A stretch of 64,000 nucleotides of DNA from Desulfococcaceae bacterium HSG9 (lineage in GTDB: Bacteria > Desulfobacterota > Desulfobacteria > Desulfobacterales > JAUCGF01). Within the stretch, counting starts at the first letter, position 1, and each line of letters starts with the position of its first letter. Position numbers and translations under genes: made by a program. The DNA lies in NCBI GenBank assembly GCA_030378005.1, contig JAUCGF010000078.1, positions 1 to 64,000 of the forward strand. Direction: 5' to 3'. Below, one piece after another: positions 1 through 8,873 of this stretch. The notes below the pieces were generated by a model that did not search any database, was not told the DNA's origin, and worked only from the letters and a program-made list of their open reading frames with translations.

Positions 1-100
1 CAGCGGTGAACGCGGACGTCGGGGGTTGAAACTGCCACGCGGCTTTCAGAATGTTAAACATGCTGAGGCACTGCCTTTGACACAAAAACCTTTGGTTTAG
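1..100 (+). CDS. C-terminal end of an unidentified gene (partial)
   Basis: The window opens inside a reading frame that starts at base 2 and stops with TAG at 98-100, giving 32 residues. The other two plus-strand frames are closed by stops within the first 30 bases. The visible tail is basic (it contains GERGRRGLKLPRGFQ) and has no motif I can assign. It faces the minus-strand hisG-like gene, so the two genes converge. With so few residues it could be a chance open frame, and no function is proposed. Confidence 0.35.
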   Translation, partial: SGERGRRGLKLPRGFQNVKHAEALPLTQKPLV

Positions 101-295
101 AAGATAATCATTATGGAAACAGTGTAAAGTTTTTAAGTGTAAACTGACCAAATGAAGGATTTTTGATATGCCAGTATTTTTTATAAAATGGTATTAATTT
201 TTAAATTGTCAAGTGTAGATCAAAACTGCTAAAATAAGCTATGTGAAGAAATAGAGACATGTGTTGAAATTCTCATTTTCTATATAATTTTGAAT
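101..295. other. Convergent intergenic region, nothing identified
   Basis: This AT-rich spacer lies between the end of the partial plus-strand gene and the stop of the minus-strand hisG-like gene. A very short inverted repeat (AAACC-TTT-GGTTT) sits near 88-100 at the end of the partial gene. It is too small to call a terminator. No gene or RNA was recognised. Confidence 0.4.
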
Positions 296-1063
296 TTATG
301 AAGCTTGTTCTGGTTGAAGATAATTTCTAAAAAGCGTGAAAATACCTTCAATAATTTCATTTTTAGAAGAATTTTGCATACTTTCCGGGTTGGCAATCAG
401 ACACCCTTCTGATTTCTCGGTGTCTAAAATTTTTAATGTGTCAATAATTTTCAGCCTGTTTTGCGTTAATGTGTTGCCCGTTTCCGTATTTTCAATAATC
501 ATATCACAATCTTCAGGGATCAGGGATTCAGTCGCCCCATACGTCATTATCACACGATAGGGATACATCTTTTTTGCCTGAGCGAATGTATCAGCGAGAT
601 AAACATATTCCGATGCGATTCTGATATATTCACCGCTGAAAGATTGAACAAAAGCGGGCAGATTGTCTTCCTGATCTTCCTGCACCGCTGCGACAATACG
701 CACCTTGCCAAATCCCAGGCGGAGTATATGCCTGTTATCTTCTTCATCCATTTTCAGCGGGCTGTCCGGAAAACATTTGAGGTGTTCATCAACCCAATCA
801 GTTCCGGTTATGGCAATATCAAAATTACCGTTGGCCACATGGACAGGCATATCCTGGGGGCGGATTATTTTAGCAGCAACCTGTTCAGGTGCTTTGATAA
901 GTTTCTTGGCGTTGTCAGTTATTAACTTTAATATGGGACGTCGATTGTTATGTGCGGTTTCATATCCCTTGAAAGCGATTCCCGCGCCTTTGATAAAGGG
1001 CAGAACGTGCGCCATCATGTGGCCATCCGGTAATGCGAAATTCAGTTTTTCATTGTGTGTCAT
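296..1063 (-). CDS. hisG: HisG-like ATP phosphoribosyltransferase, catalytic-type copy
   Basis: This 255-residue protein belongs to the ATP phosphoribosyltransferase (HisG) catalytic family, which joins ATP and PRPP in the first step of histidine synthesis. The PRPP-binding loop is well kept as ENTETGNTL at residues 191-199. An upstream segment NGNFDIAITGTDWV matches the family's N-terminal substrate-binding region. The C-terminal regulatory domain of long HisG enzymes is absent, so this is a short form, which in known cases needs a HisZ partner. It is the last gene of a three-gene minus-strand operon. Its ATG at 1061-1063 lies upstream of the stop of the preceding hisG-like gene (1050), a 14-base overlap that implies translational coupling. 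No other his genes are nearby, so a role outside histidine synthesis cannot be excluded. Family assignment is strong; the exact pathway is inferred. Confidence 0.8.
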   Translation of the reverse strand: MTHNEKLNFALPDGHMMAHVLPFIKGAGIAFKGYETAHNNRRPILKLITDNAKKLIKAPEQVAAKIIRPQDMPVHVANGNFDIAITGTDWVDEHLKCFPDSPLKMDEEDNRHILRLGFGKVRIVAAVQEDQEDNLPAFVQSFSGEYIRIASEYVYLADTFAQAKKMYPYRVIMTYGATESLIPEDCDMIIENTETGNTLTQNRLKIIDTLKILDTEKSEGCLIANPESMQNSSKNEIIEGIFTLFRNYLQPEQAS

Positions 1064-1727
1064 TGTTCATCTCTGTTTGTTCGGAAAAAAATTGCAGTAC
1101 ATGGGAAAGGTCTTTTTCTAAAAAACTCTTCCGGTTAATCACGATGCAAAGTGCTGACTCTGATTCCCTGCTGATTTTATGAAGCCCTATTCGATTCAGA
1201 GTGTTTTCATTGTATGCTGCGAGAATGACGACATCTGCATGTTCCGGCGGATAGGCTTCCGCACGCCCCCATGCTGAAAAAATTTTAAACTTCTTCAGTC
1301 GATGACGGATAGCAAAGTCTTCCGCAAGATTCGGATATTCACTGATTATAGTCACAAAATCATGTTTGGCAGTCAAATCCCGGATAGATTGCAGTTTTCC
1401 CTTTAAGCTCGTGCAGGCATATAAATTCTTCCGGTTTAATTCCAATTGCTTAAAAACATGAAGTTTCGTTCCTCGATAGCGGACTCTCAGTTCCTGTATC
1501 CAATCCATACCGCAAAAGCCGATATCATAATTTCCTACGGCAACTTGAATGGCAACATCTTTTTCAGCCATTATCTTGGCGCGCACTTGAAGGTCTTTGA
1601 TTTCCGGCCGGTAGGTGCGATTTTTGGCATTATAATCTTTGACCGGAAAACCGATTGTTGCAAAGTGCTTGGCCAACGCCGCCATGGCCTCCCCTTTAGG
1701 AAGACTGATACTTATTTTATCTGCCAT
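1050..1727 (-). CDS. HisG-like protein with a degenerate PRPP loop
   Basis: A 225-residue paralogue of the downstream HisG protein. The fold signature is visible (SISLPKGEAM at the N-terminus, VGNYDIGFCGMDWI, and IISEYPNLAEDFA before the PRPP region). The PRPP-binding loop, however, reads YNENTL at residues 172-177, where active HisG enzymes carry ETGxTL. Loss of the acidic residue and Gly suggests this copy binds PRPP poorly or not at all. The gene overlaps hisZ at its start (1717-1727) and the second hisG-like gene at its end, so all three are likely made in equal amounts. A plausible reading is a heteromeric enzyme with one catalytic and one non-catalytic HisG subunit plus HisZ. An alternative is that it works on a different phosphoribosyl acceptor. 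Confidence 0.72.
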   Translation of the reverse strand: MADKISISLPKGEAMAALAKHFATIGFPVKDYNAKNRTYRPEIKDLQVRAKIMAEKDVAIQVAVGNYDIGFCGMDWIQELRVRYRGTKLHVFKQLELNRKNLYACTSLKGKLQSIRDLTAKHDFVTIISEYPNLAEDFAIRHRLKKFKIFSAWGRAEAYPPEHADVVILAAYNENTLNRIGLHKISRESESALCIVINRKSFLEKDLSHVLQFFSEQTEMNNDTQ

Positions 1728-3024
1728 TAAGCCCTCCGAACAGGTTCACAAGAAGCGGTTTGCCAATTTTTTGGCTGAAAAGAATTTGGTATCCATCATT
1801 AAAGCTTTCATGGTCAACTTCAATGACAAGACCAAAGCTTTCATATTGTTCCCGCTTGACTTTGCTGAAAGTGATTCGGGGTGTGAAACCTAAGCGCAAA
1901 AATTCATCTGAAAGCCATTGTCCGGTTTCGACGTTTCTTGCAGATATATTGCAGATATAAATGTTTATGTTTTGCAAGTTGTTAGACAGCGCCCCGGTAT
2001 GTTCACTGATATGGCGTTCATTCAAAATATTTCTTACATAAAAAGCAAATCCGACCGCCGGTACAGGGGGGACTGTGGTTGGGTCTTGCTTGTTTCCGTT
2101 TAACAATCGGATCATATCGGCAATTAAATTGTCGTAACGCCCCCCTGCGCATAAAATATCCCGGTCAGGTTTTTTAGTGGGCCGGGAGCGGAATTGAAAC
2201 CATATACCGGTATAGTATTTTAAATCTCCTAAACGTGAAAAATCGATCTTGTACGGACATTTTAACTTATCCAATAATTCACACAAGCGGATAAAATTAT
2301 CTAATAATGAACGAATTTTCTTAAATTCAGCTCCTTGCAATAACGTTTTCAGGTTTTTTAAATGGCCTGCCGAACCATCGGCTAATAATGAATTTTCAAG
2401 TATCTCTTTTTCCTTATCCGTATTGCAAATTGCTTTGATACGCTCTGTATCAGAATTTTTAATGGCGGCTTCAAGCTCTTTTTTGTCCTGCTCTTGTGTA
2501 TGAAATATGTCTATAAGCGCTTTGATATAAGCAGGATATGAAAGATACAGATGAACATCGTTAAAACCGATTTCCTGAAGCACTTTATAGGCCATATAAA
2601 TGACTTCAATATCGGTTTTCATCTTTTTATTACCGATATTTTCAATCCCACACTGCCATCTTTCTGACAGAACATCCCCGGAATCCGCCCATTCAAAATG
2701 ATTTTCAACATAACAAAGCTTTTGTTTGGGGTTTTCGGCATAAAGATGGTCGGAATAAAAGCGGGCGACGCAAGCTGTGGAATCCGGTTTAAGAACGACG
2801 CGTTCCCCACTCCAACCATCCCAATCGATAAATGAATACATGCGCTTTAATTTAGCATCACTTAAAGTGCCTAAAGATGTAAAAATATGCAGGGGTTCAA
2901 TCGTCGAAGTTTTAATTTCCTGATAACCAAAGTAGCGACATTGTTTAAGAAACGCGTTTTCGAGCTTTCTAAAAAATAAATTATCATCGAATTTAAGATC
3001 ATTTCGGAGGCTTTTTTGTTTCAT
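1717..3024 (-). CDS. hisZ: HisZ-like / class II histidyl-tRNA synthetase-like regulatory subunit
   Basis: A 435-residue class II synthetase-fold protein related to HisRS and HisZ. The HisRS-type signature LKYYTGIWF is at about residues 268-276 and the motif GGRYDNL at 294-300. A motif-2-like region (RWQCGIENIG) lies further upstream. HisZ is the allosteric, non-aminoacylating partner of short-form HisG, and the overlap with two short HisG genes supports that role. The protein is longer than a typical HisZ: residues from about 350 on form an extra C-terminal segment that could be a remnant anticodon-binding-like domain. It is the first gene of the operon and has a 645-base upstream gap with tandem repeats. 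Being a true HisRS is less likely given the context. Confidence 0.7.
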   Translation of the reverse strand: MKQKSLRNDLKFDDNLFFRKLENAFLKQCRYFGYQEIKTSTIEPLHIFTSLGTLSDAKLKRMYSFIDWDGWSGERVVLKPDSTACVARFYSDHLYAENPKQKLCYVENHFEWADSGDVLSERWQCGIENIGNKKMKTDIEVIYMAYKVLQEIGFNDVHLYLSYPAYIKALIDIFHTQEQDKKELEAAIKNSDTERIKAICNTDKEKEILENSLLADGSAGHLKNLKTLLQGAEFKKIRSLLDNFIRLCELLDKLKCPYKIDFSRLGDLKYYTGIWFQFRSRPTKKPDRDILCAGGRYDNLIADMIRLLNGNKQDPTTVPPVPAVGFAFYVRNILNERHISEHTGALSNNLQNINIYICNISARNVETGQWLSDEFLRLGFTPRITFSKVKREQYESFGLVIEVDHESFNDGYQILFSQKIGKPLLVNLFGGLNGR

Positions 3025-3669
3025 TAATATTCCTTTATATAGTCATCGGTTTTTGGTTTGTGATGGCATGATTTTTGCATATAGTCTTTATATGGCCATA
3101 TTGTGCCGTTTTGACTAACAAACTGTGCCATATTATCCCTAACTGTGCCATAATTATCCCTAAAACGGTCTAATTTGGTACAAGGGCAATTTTTATGCCA
3201 GAACAAACCTAAATCCGACAACTATGCTATTTTAGCACCAAATTCGGCATCCTTCAAAATTGCCAATAAGCTGTTTACACTTTTTTATTGTAAAAATAGC
3301 GAAAGCCGACAAATGAAGGACGCCTAAAATTAATAAAGCTTTCTGATTATCACCATCATTTTTTATGGTCAAGTAAAAGAATCGTGGCGGATGGAAATTA
3401 GACTGAAATTATATAAGTTGCAAATTACGAGTTGCAGTATTCGATTGTCTTAAATTGCTACAAAAAAAGGTTGTGTTTTGGATAGAAAAATTGTATATAA
3501 ACTGTTTGCCGATAATTAATCGGTTACATTTTTATATAAGTTACTGACAACTTGGCTATCATTTTTTATCAGTTGTCATATCGGATTTTGGTAGCATGTT
3601 ACGAAATAACTTGAAACTTCTAACTGTCAAAGCGTACTTAATTGTATCAGAGTGTAAAGAGGATTTATT
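3025..3669. other. Long divergent intergenic region between hisZ-like and lapA-like genes
   Basis: This 645-base AT-rich gap separates the divergently transcribed hisZ-like and LapA-family genes, so it must hold both promoters. On the hisZ side it has a tandem repeat (3121-3163, listed separately). On the lapA side an 8-base inverted repeat, TGACAACT at 3545-3552 and AGTTGTCA at 3571-3578, could be a regulator site or a small hairpin. No convincing gene was found in either direction; the short open frames here have no homology-like features. Confidence 0.5.
3121..3163 (-). repeat. Two tandem 22-23 bp repeats upstream of the hisZ-like operon
   Basis: Two nearly identical units lie head to tail at 3121-3142 and 3141-3163. 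Each reads aactgtgccat, then an AT stretch, then tatccctaa, and they differ by one base pair of spacing. A third, partial match (attgtgcc) lies at 3100-3107. They sit 100-140 bases before the hisZ-like start, the usual place for repeated regulator-binding sites. The half-site GTGCCA/TGGCAC resembles the -24 element of sigma-54 promoters, but no matching -12 TTGC is found at the right spacing. Operator function is inferred. Confidence 0.5.
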
Positions 3670-4104
3670 ATGAAAAAGCTTAAAGTCATTTTTTGGGTGA
3701 TTATTTTTGCCATTTTTTTTATCTTCGGATATCACAATTCGGAATTTTTTATGACCAAGCAAATTCTTGACTTGAAATATGGGTTTGGCGAATATAAAAC
3801 GCCGGAGTTGCCTATTGTTGTCCATTGGTTTGTTTTTTTAGCTGTTGCCGCCGGCGTTTGGTTTATTTATACATTGCCCGGAAAATTAAAAACCAAAAAA
3901 GAGATACGCAAGATGCAAAATGTGGAAATAGGCCATCTTAAAGAAATTGCCGTATTAAGACGCCGAATTGATGCATTTCAGAGCAATGTCACTGAAAATA
4001 AAGAATCGATCAAACAAAAAGAAGGTGATGTTGCCGCCAATGATGTGCCAGTTACCGGAACTGTTGAACAAACGCCCGATTCAGCAAATAACAATGCCAA
4101 ATAA
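3670..4104 (+). CDS. LapA-family (DUF1049-like) inner-membrane protein
   Basis: A 144-residue protein with two predicted membrane segments: residues about 5-22 (VIFWVIIFAIFFIF region) and about 52-72 (VVHWFVFLAVAAGVWFIY). These are followed by a basic, coiled cytoplasmic tail with a run of charged residues from 75 to 115 and a low-complexity C-terminus. This layout, with N-terminal asparagine-phenylalanine residues between the two helices, is that of LapA/DUF1049 proteins, which in enterobacteria help control LPS assembly. A Shine-Dalgarno-like AGAGGA lies just before the ATG. It stands alone between the his-type operon and mutS. The family call is moderate; the function in this organism is unknown. 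Confidence 0.65.
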   Translation: MKKLKVIFWVIIFAIFFIFGYHNSEFFMTKQILDLKYGFGEYKTPELPIVVHWFVFLAVAAGVWFIYTLPGKLKTKKEIRKMQNVEIGHLKEIAVLRRRIDAFQSNVTENKESIKQKEGDVAANDVPVTGTVEQTPDSANNNAK

Positions 4105-4266
4105 CGGCTAATTAAATGCTGTTGATTGTATTCTATTCAAAAATCATGGTGCCAGATATTAAGATTGTGTCGGGAAAATCTGAACACTGAAACCATAGAC
4201 ACTGTGTTTGGCCCCTCCGCCTAACCCACAAAATAATGTGAACTGCTTAATTTAAACGAGTGAAAA

Positions 4267-6906
4267 ATGCGTCCTTCAAAAATCACTCCCATGTTAAAGC
4301 AATACTTAACAATTAAGGATAAGCATCCGGATGCGATTTTGTTTTACCGCATGGGAGATTTCTATGAAATGTTTTTTGAGGACGCCAAGACCGCTTCACG
4401 CCTGCTGGACATCACCCTGACATCCCGCAATAAAAAAGACGACACTCCGATCCCCATGTGCGGCGTTCCGTATCGAGCGGCAAAGGCATATATTGCGAAG
4501 ATGATTGAAGGCGGCCTTAAAGTCGCTGTCTGCGATCAGGTTGAAGACCCTGGTGCCGCCAAGGGGCTGGTCAAACGGGAAGTGGTGCGGGTTATCACTC
4601 CCGGAACGATTATCGAAGATGAACTGCTCAATCCGAAAATAAATAATTATATTCTGGCTGCGGTTCAAAATGGCAAAAAAGTAGGCATCGCTTCCTTAGA
4701 TATTTCCACCGGCACATTCCGATGCACTGAATCGGAAAAAGACCCCGCTCTTGAAGAGATTCAACGAATTGCGCCCAGTGAAATCATTGTTCCCGAATCA
4801 GCGCGTACATCACCTCTGGCTTTGGCGATTAAGCGTAAGTTTTTAACTGAAACCCCTCTGACATTTCTAAAAGATAATGTTTTTAAATACCGTTCGGCCT
4901 ATAACCGTTTGCTTGACCAGTTTAACACACAATCTTTGGACGGATTCGGTGGCCGGCAATTCAGCGCCGGAGTGGAGGCGGCCGGCGCTCTGCTCTTTTA
5001 TGTGAGAGAGACCCAAAAAAATAAAATATTCCATATCACTCGACTTGAAACCTATTTTTTAAGCCATTATCTTTTTATTGATGATTTAAGTTGCCGGAAT
5101 CTTGAGCTTTTTCGTAATTTACAAACCGGCTCTAAAAAAGGCAGTCTGCTCAGTGTGATAGATCGCACCCTTACACCTATGGGCGGCCGTCTTCTGAACA
5201 ACTGGCTGCGATATCCGCTTAAAGATGAGAAAACAATTTTACTTAGGTCGGGTGCGGTTGAAGAAACCCTCAGCAACAACCAGGCTTGCACCCCTCTTCG
5301 CAGGGCGTTAAAAGCGGTTTATGATTTGGAACGCCTTACCGGCCGTATCACAATGGGGCATGGCAATGCCCGTGATTTGACAGCGTTAAAATCTTCGCTT
5401 ATTCAATTGCCGAAAATTTGGTCGACTGTGGCAACTTTTAAATCCGGTTTTTTTCATCATAATGCCAATTCCGATTTTGAAGAAATTTTAAATCAGTTGG
5501 CCGAACTGGCCGCAACCATTGATACAGCCATTCGGGATAATCCGCCGGTTAAAATAAATGAAGGCGGCATTATCAAAAGCGGTTATAATGTGGAATTAGA
5601 TGAACTTGTCAATATCAGCCGGGATGGCAAAGGCTGTTTAGCGCGTCTGGAAGCGGAAGAAAAAAAGGCCACCGGTATTCAGTCGCTCAAAGTAAAGCAT
5701 AATAAAATTTTCGGATACTATATCGAAATTCCCAAAGCCCGTCTGGAATTCGTACCGGCACATTATATTCGGAAACAAACGCTGGTGAACGCCGAGCGGT
5801 TCATCACAGAGCAATTAAAAACGTTTGAAATTAAAGTATTAGGTGCCGAAGAGCAACGTGCAGTCCTGGAATATACGCTTTTTACGGAGATCAAAGATCA
5901 GGTGGTTCGTTACAATGAAGCCCTCCGGCAAGCGTCTCACTTTTTAGCTCGTCTGGATTGTGTGCTGGGATTGGCGGCCATAGCCGATGAAAATAATTAT
6001 TCACGGCCTGAAATCAATTCACAAGGGTGCATCAGTATTCGTGAGGGGCGTCATCCGGTGATTGAAAAAATGATCGCAGGCGAACGGTTCGTTCCCAATG
6101 ATATTATTCTGGATAATCACGAAAATCAGATTCAAGTGATCACCGGCCCGAATATGGCAGGCAAATCCACTATTTTACGACAAGCGGCGCTAACGGTGCT
6201 GATGGCTCAGATGGGGTCTTTTGTTCCGGCAGAGCATGTTTCTTTGAGCCTTACAGATCGAATTTTCACTCGTGTGGGAGCTTTGGATAACCTCTCTCAG
6301 GGACAAAGCACATTTTTAGTTGAAATGCAGGAAACCGCCAATATTCTGAATAATGCCACCTGCCAGAGTTTGATTATTCTGGATGAAATCGGAAGAGGCA
6401 CCAGCACTTATGATGGTCTGAGTTTAGCGTATGCAGTCGCTGAATACTTGCACGATTTCAAACAAAAAGGTGTTAAAACCCTTTTTGCCACCCATTATCA
6501 CGAACTCACCGAACTCGCAGAAACCAAACCGCGTGTACAAAATTACAATATCGCTGTGAAAGAGTGGAATGATGAAATCATTTTTTTAAGAAAATTGGTG
6601 CCAGGCGGAACCAATCGAAGCTATGGTATTCAGGTAGCGCGTCTGGCCGGCATTCCGGATAATGTCATTCAGCGGGCGCAAAAAATATTAATGACCATTG
6701 AAAATCGTGAACAAACGCCTCAAGAGGCCATTGTAAGTGAAGCCGTTGAAAGCGATGGCTATATTCAACTCAGTCTCTTTCGCAAACCGGAAACAATAAT
6801 TATTGAAAATTTGCAAAAAATGGATATGATAAGGACTACGCCTATTGAAGCGCTGACTGTTTTAAATGAATTGCATGAAATGGCGCTGCAAATACCGTCC
6901 GGTTGA
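4267..6906 (+). CDS. mutS: DNA mismatch repair ATPase MutS
   Basis: A full-length 879-residue MutS. It recognises mismatches and small loops in DNA and recruits MutL in an ATP-dependent way. The mismatch-reading Phe-X-Glu motif is intact (GDFYEMFF, residues about 30-37). The Walker A motif GPNMAGKST is at about 626-634 and the Walker B region LIILDEIGRGTS at about 701-712, followed by the conserved ATHYHEL. Connector, lever and clamp regions lie between these, and the length is normal for the family. It starts at ATG 4267 after a 162-base spacer and is followed by amiC in the same direction 126 bases later. MutL is not in the window. Confidence 0.97.
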   Translation: MRPSKITPMLKQYLTIKDKHPDAILFYRMGDFYEMFFEDAKTASRLLDITLTSRNKKDDTPIPMCGVPYRAAKAYIAKMIEGGLKVAVCDQVEDPGAAKGLVKREVVRVITPGTIIEDELLNPKINNYILAAVQNGKKVGIASLDISTGTFRCTESEKDPALEEIQRIAPSEIIVPESARTSPLALAIKRKFLTETPLTFLKDNVFKYRSAYNRLLDQFNTQSLDGFGGRQFSAGVEAAGALLFYVRETQKNKIFHITRLETYFLSHYLFIDDLSCRNLELFRNLQTGSKKGSLLSVIDRTLTPMGGRLLNNWLRYPLKDEKTILLRSGAVEETLSNNQACTPLRRALKAVYDLERLTGRITMGHGNARDLTALKSSLIQLPKIWSTVATFKSGFFHHNANSDFEEILNQLAELAATIDTAIRDNPPVKINEGGIIKSGYNVELDELVNISRDGKGCLARLEAEEKKATGIQSLKVKHNKIFGYYIEIPKARLEFVPAHYIRKQTLVNAERFITEQLKTFEIKVLGAEEQRAVLEYTLFTEIKDQVVRYNEALRQASHFLARLDCVLGLAAIADENNYSRPEINSQGCISIREGRHPVIEKMIAGERFVPNDIILDNHENQIQVITGPNMAGKSTILRQAALTVLMAQMGSFVPAEHVSLSLTDRIFTRVGALDNLSQGQSTFLVEMQETANILNNATCQSLIILDEIGRGTSTYDGLSLAYAVAEYLHDFKQKGVKTLFATHYHELTELAETKPRVQNYNIAVKEWNDEIIFLRKLVPGGTNRSYGIQVARLAGIPDNVIQRAQKILMTIENREQTPQEAIVSEAVESDGYIQLSLFRKPETIIIENLQKMDMIRTTPIEALTVLNELHEMALQIPSG

Positions 6907-7032
6907 TAAAAAGCATTGCTTCAAATAGCATCGCCATCTGAGCCTGGCGCACGTCGTAATATTTAGAAATATCCTCGCTTTTATCGGCTGCAAAAATTCT
7001 TGCGCAATATCCACAATTTAAATTAAGAGACT

Positions 7033-8763
7033 ATGTCAAAACACATTTTGTTTATATTAAGCGGGCTGTTTGTAAGTTTGCTTCTGCTGATTTGGCCAAG
7101 CTCAATACTGGCCAATCAGATTAAAACTCAATATATCAATGCTGAAAAATGCTATGCTGAACTACATGCAAGTCCGACTAAGCAGAAATATCGCAACAAT
7201 TGGCTGATGTGCATTGAACAGTTTCAAACGATTTACAAGCAAGCTCCTTCGGGGCGGAAGGCGACAGCCTGTCTCTATATGAGCGGTAAACTGTATCAGG
7301 AACTATACCAAATATCCGCAATCGAGTCTGATCGAACTGAAGCGATTGACCTTTTTATACGTATTCTCAAACGTTTCCCGGATAGCGAGTACAAAGATAA
7401 AGCAATTGTGGCATTGCGTATCTTTTCAAAAGAAGATAGCAAGCGCAATAAAACCACTCGCCCTCTGCCGCCGACCGGTGCTAAAGATTCACTCTCGCAA
7501 TTGATTACTGAAGATGGGAAAGCCGCGGACAAGGAAAAGAAACCGACCAAGACACAAATTCAACCCCGTATTCAAATTCCAGCACAAGATGATTTGAAAG
7601 ATACCGCTTCAACCGGTCAGTATAGTGTGGTCACCGGACTGCGTTTTTGGTCGAATCCCAGTTACACTCGCGTTGTCATTGATGCTGATAAAGAAATCAA
7701 CTATCTGCATGAACTCATTCCTAAAAAGCGCTCTATCAACAAACCCCATCGTTTGTATATTGATTTGTCTGAGAGCATCCTTAAACAGGGATTTAAGAAA
7801 TTTGTTTCAATTAATGACCATCTGTTGATTGACGTTCGCGCCAGTCAGCGTTCGCTCAAAACAGTGCGTGTTGTAATCGACATAAAATCTTATAAAAGGT
7901 ATAAAATTTTTTCGTTAAAGCATCCGTTCAGGATTGTCGTTGATGTGTGGGGGAAGGAATCTGAGAAAACCGTTGCCAAGCACAAGGGCAGTGTAACACC
8001 TAAAATTAAGGGGAAACAAACCATTGCCCGGCAGTTTGCCTTGGGGGTCAGGCGAATTGTGATCGATCCGGGCCATGGCGGCCATGATTTCGGAGCACCC
8101 GGTTATCGCAAGGGGGTGCATGAAAAAGATGTCGTTCTGGCAATATCTAAAAAACTGGCCCGTAAAATGCGCCGTGAACTTAAATGTGAAGTTATTATGA
8201 CCCGTACCAAAGATCGCTTTATTTCACTTGAAGAGCGCACCGCCCTGGCCAACACTAAAAATGCAGATCTTTTTATTTCGATTCACACCAATGGGTTTAG
8301 CAACCGTCGGGCCTATGGTATTGAAACCTATTTCCTGAACCTTGCGACCGATAAAGATGCCATGCGCGTCGCCGCCCGTGAAAATGCCACTACCACTAAA
8401 AATATCAGTGATCTTCAAACCATTCTGACCGATTTAATGAAAAATGCCAAAATTAACGAATCCAGCCGAATGGCCGGTTATGTTCAGAAATCACTCTATC
8501 GCACCTTGCGTAAAAAATATAGCCACATTAAGAACAAAGGCGTCAAACAGGCTCCGTTTTATGTTCTTATAGGCGCTCAGATGCCGTCCATATTGGTTGA
8601 AACTTCTTTTATCAGCAATCCCCGGGAATGTAAGCGCTTAACCAGCCCAACCTATCAAAAACGATTGTGTGATGCCATTATACAAGGTGTCAAAGAATAC
8701 ATCCGTTCATTGAATCCCACTGCGTTTCGGCGCAAATCCCAACTAAAACGCTCATCATCATAA
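7033..8763 (+). CDS. amiC: N-acetylmuramoyl-L-alanine amidase with AMIN domain (AmiC type)
   Basis: A 576-residue exported peptidoglycan hydrolase that would cut the bond between muramic acid and the stem peptide, usually at the division septum. A signal peptide/membrane anchor covers residues 1-28. Residues about 35-130 look like helical TPR-type repeats, then comes a charged linker, and an AMIN septum-targeting domain spans about 195-310. The zinc-dependent Amidase_3 domain occupies about 337-565. It keeps the metal ligands: His in DPGHGG (about 346), Glu in HEKD (about 362), His in SIHTNG (about 416), and the catalytic Glu in LVETSFISN (about 521). The N-terminal TPR-like extension is not present in the E. 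coli enzyme. Confidence 0.92.
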   Translation: MSKHILFILSGLFVSLLLLIWPSSILANQIKTQYINAEKCYAELHASPTKQKYRNNWLMCIEQFQTIYKQAPSGRKATACLYMSGKLYQELYQISAIESDRTEAIDLFIRILKRFPDSEYKDKAIVALRIFSKEDSKRNKTTRPLPPTGAKDSLSQLITEDGKAADKEKKPTKTQIQPRIQIPAQDDLKDTASTGQYSVVTGLRFWSNPSYTRVVIDADKEINYLHELIPKKRSINKPHRLYIDLSESILKQGFKKFVSINDHLLIDVRASQRSLKTVRVVIDIKSYKRYKIFSLKHPFRIVVDVWGKESEKTVAKHKGSVTPKIKGKQTIARQFALGVRRIVIDPGHGGHDFGAPGYRKGVHEKDVVLAISKKLARKMRRELKCEVIMTRTKDRFISLEERTALANTKNADLFISIHTNGFSNRRAYGIETYFLNLATDKDAMRVAARENATTTKNISDLQTILTDLMKNAKINESSRMAGYVQKSLYRTLRKKYSHIKNKGVKQAPFYVLIGAQMPSILVETSFISNPRECKRLTSPTYQKRLCDAIIQGVKEYIRSLNPTAFRRKSQLKRSSS

Positions 8764-8798
8764 AAGCGAGTATTCTTGCTTAAAACTCTTGCTTAAAA

Positions 8799-8833
8799 CT
8801 CTTGCTCTTAATATCTAATAAAAAGAGCAAGAG
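8799..8833. terminator. Hairpin between convergent amiC and Trp-rich protein genes
   Basis: A perfect 11-base inverted repeat, CTCTTGCTCTT (8799-8809) and AAGAGCAAGAG (8823-8833), with a 13-base AT-rich loop. It lies between the ends of two convergent genes, where a shared bidirectional terminator would be expected. No strong T-run follows on either strand, so the call is tentative. Just downstream at 8843-8862 is a short palindrome-like GGGGAAGTTA...TCCCC motif that recurs after the Dpp operon near 55,801. Confidence 0.5.
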
Positions 8834-8873
8834 CTGGAAAATGGGGAAGTTATTTTGTCCCCGATCCATAGAT

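Noticed and set aside
3100-3163. A sigma-54 promoter before the hisZ-like operon
   Set aside because: TGGCAC-like -24 halves are present on the minus strand, but no TTGC-type -12 lies at the required spacing.
3024-3221. Short minus-strand open frame (65 residues) just before the hisZ-like gene
   Set aside because: It runs through the tandem repeat and shows no signal, motif or family; the repeat explains its length.
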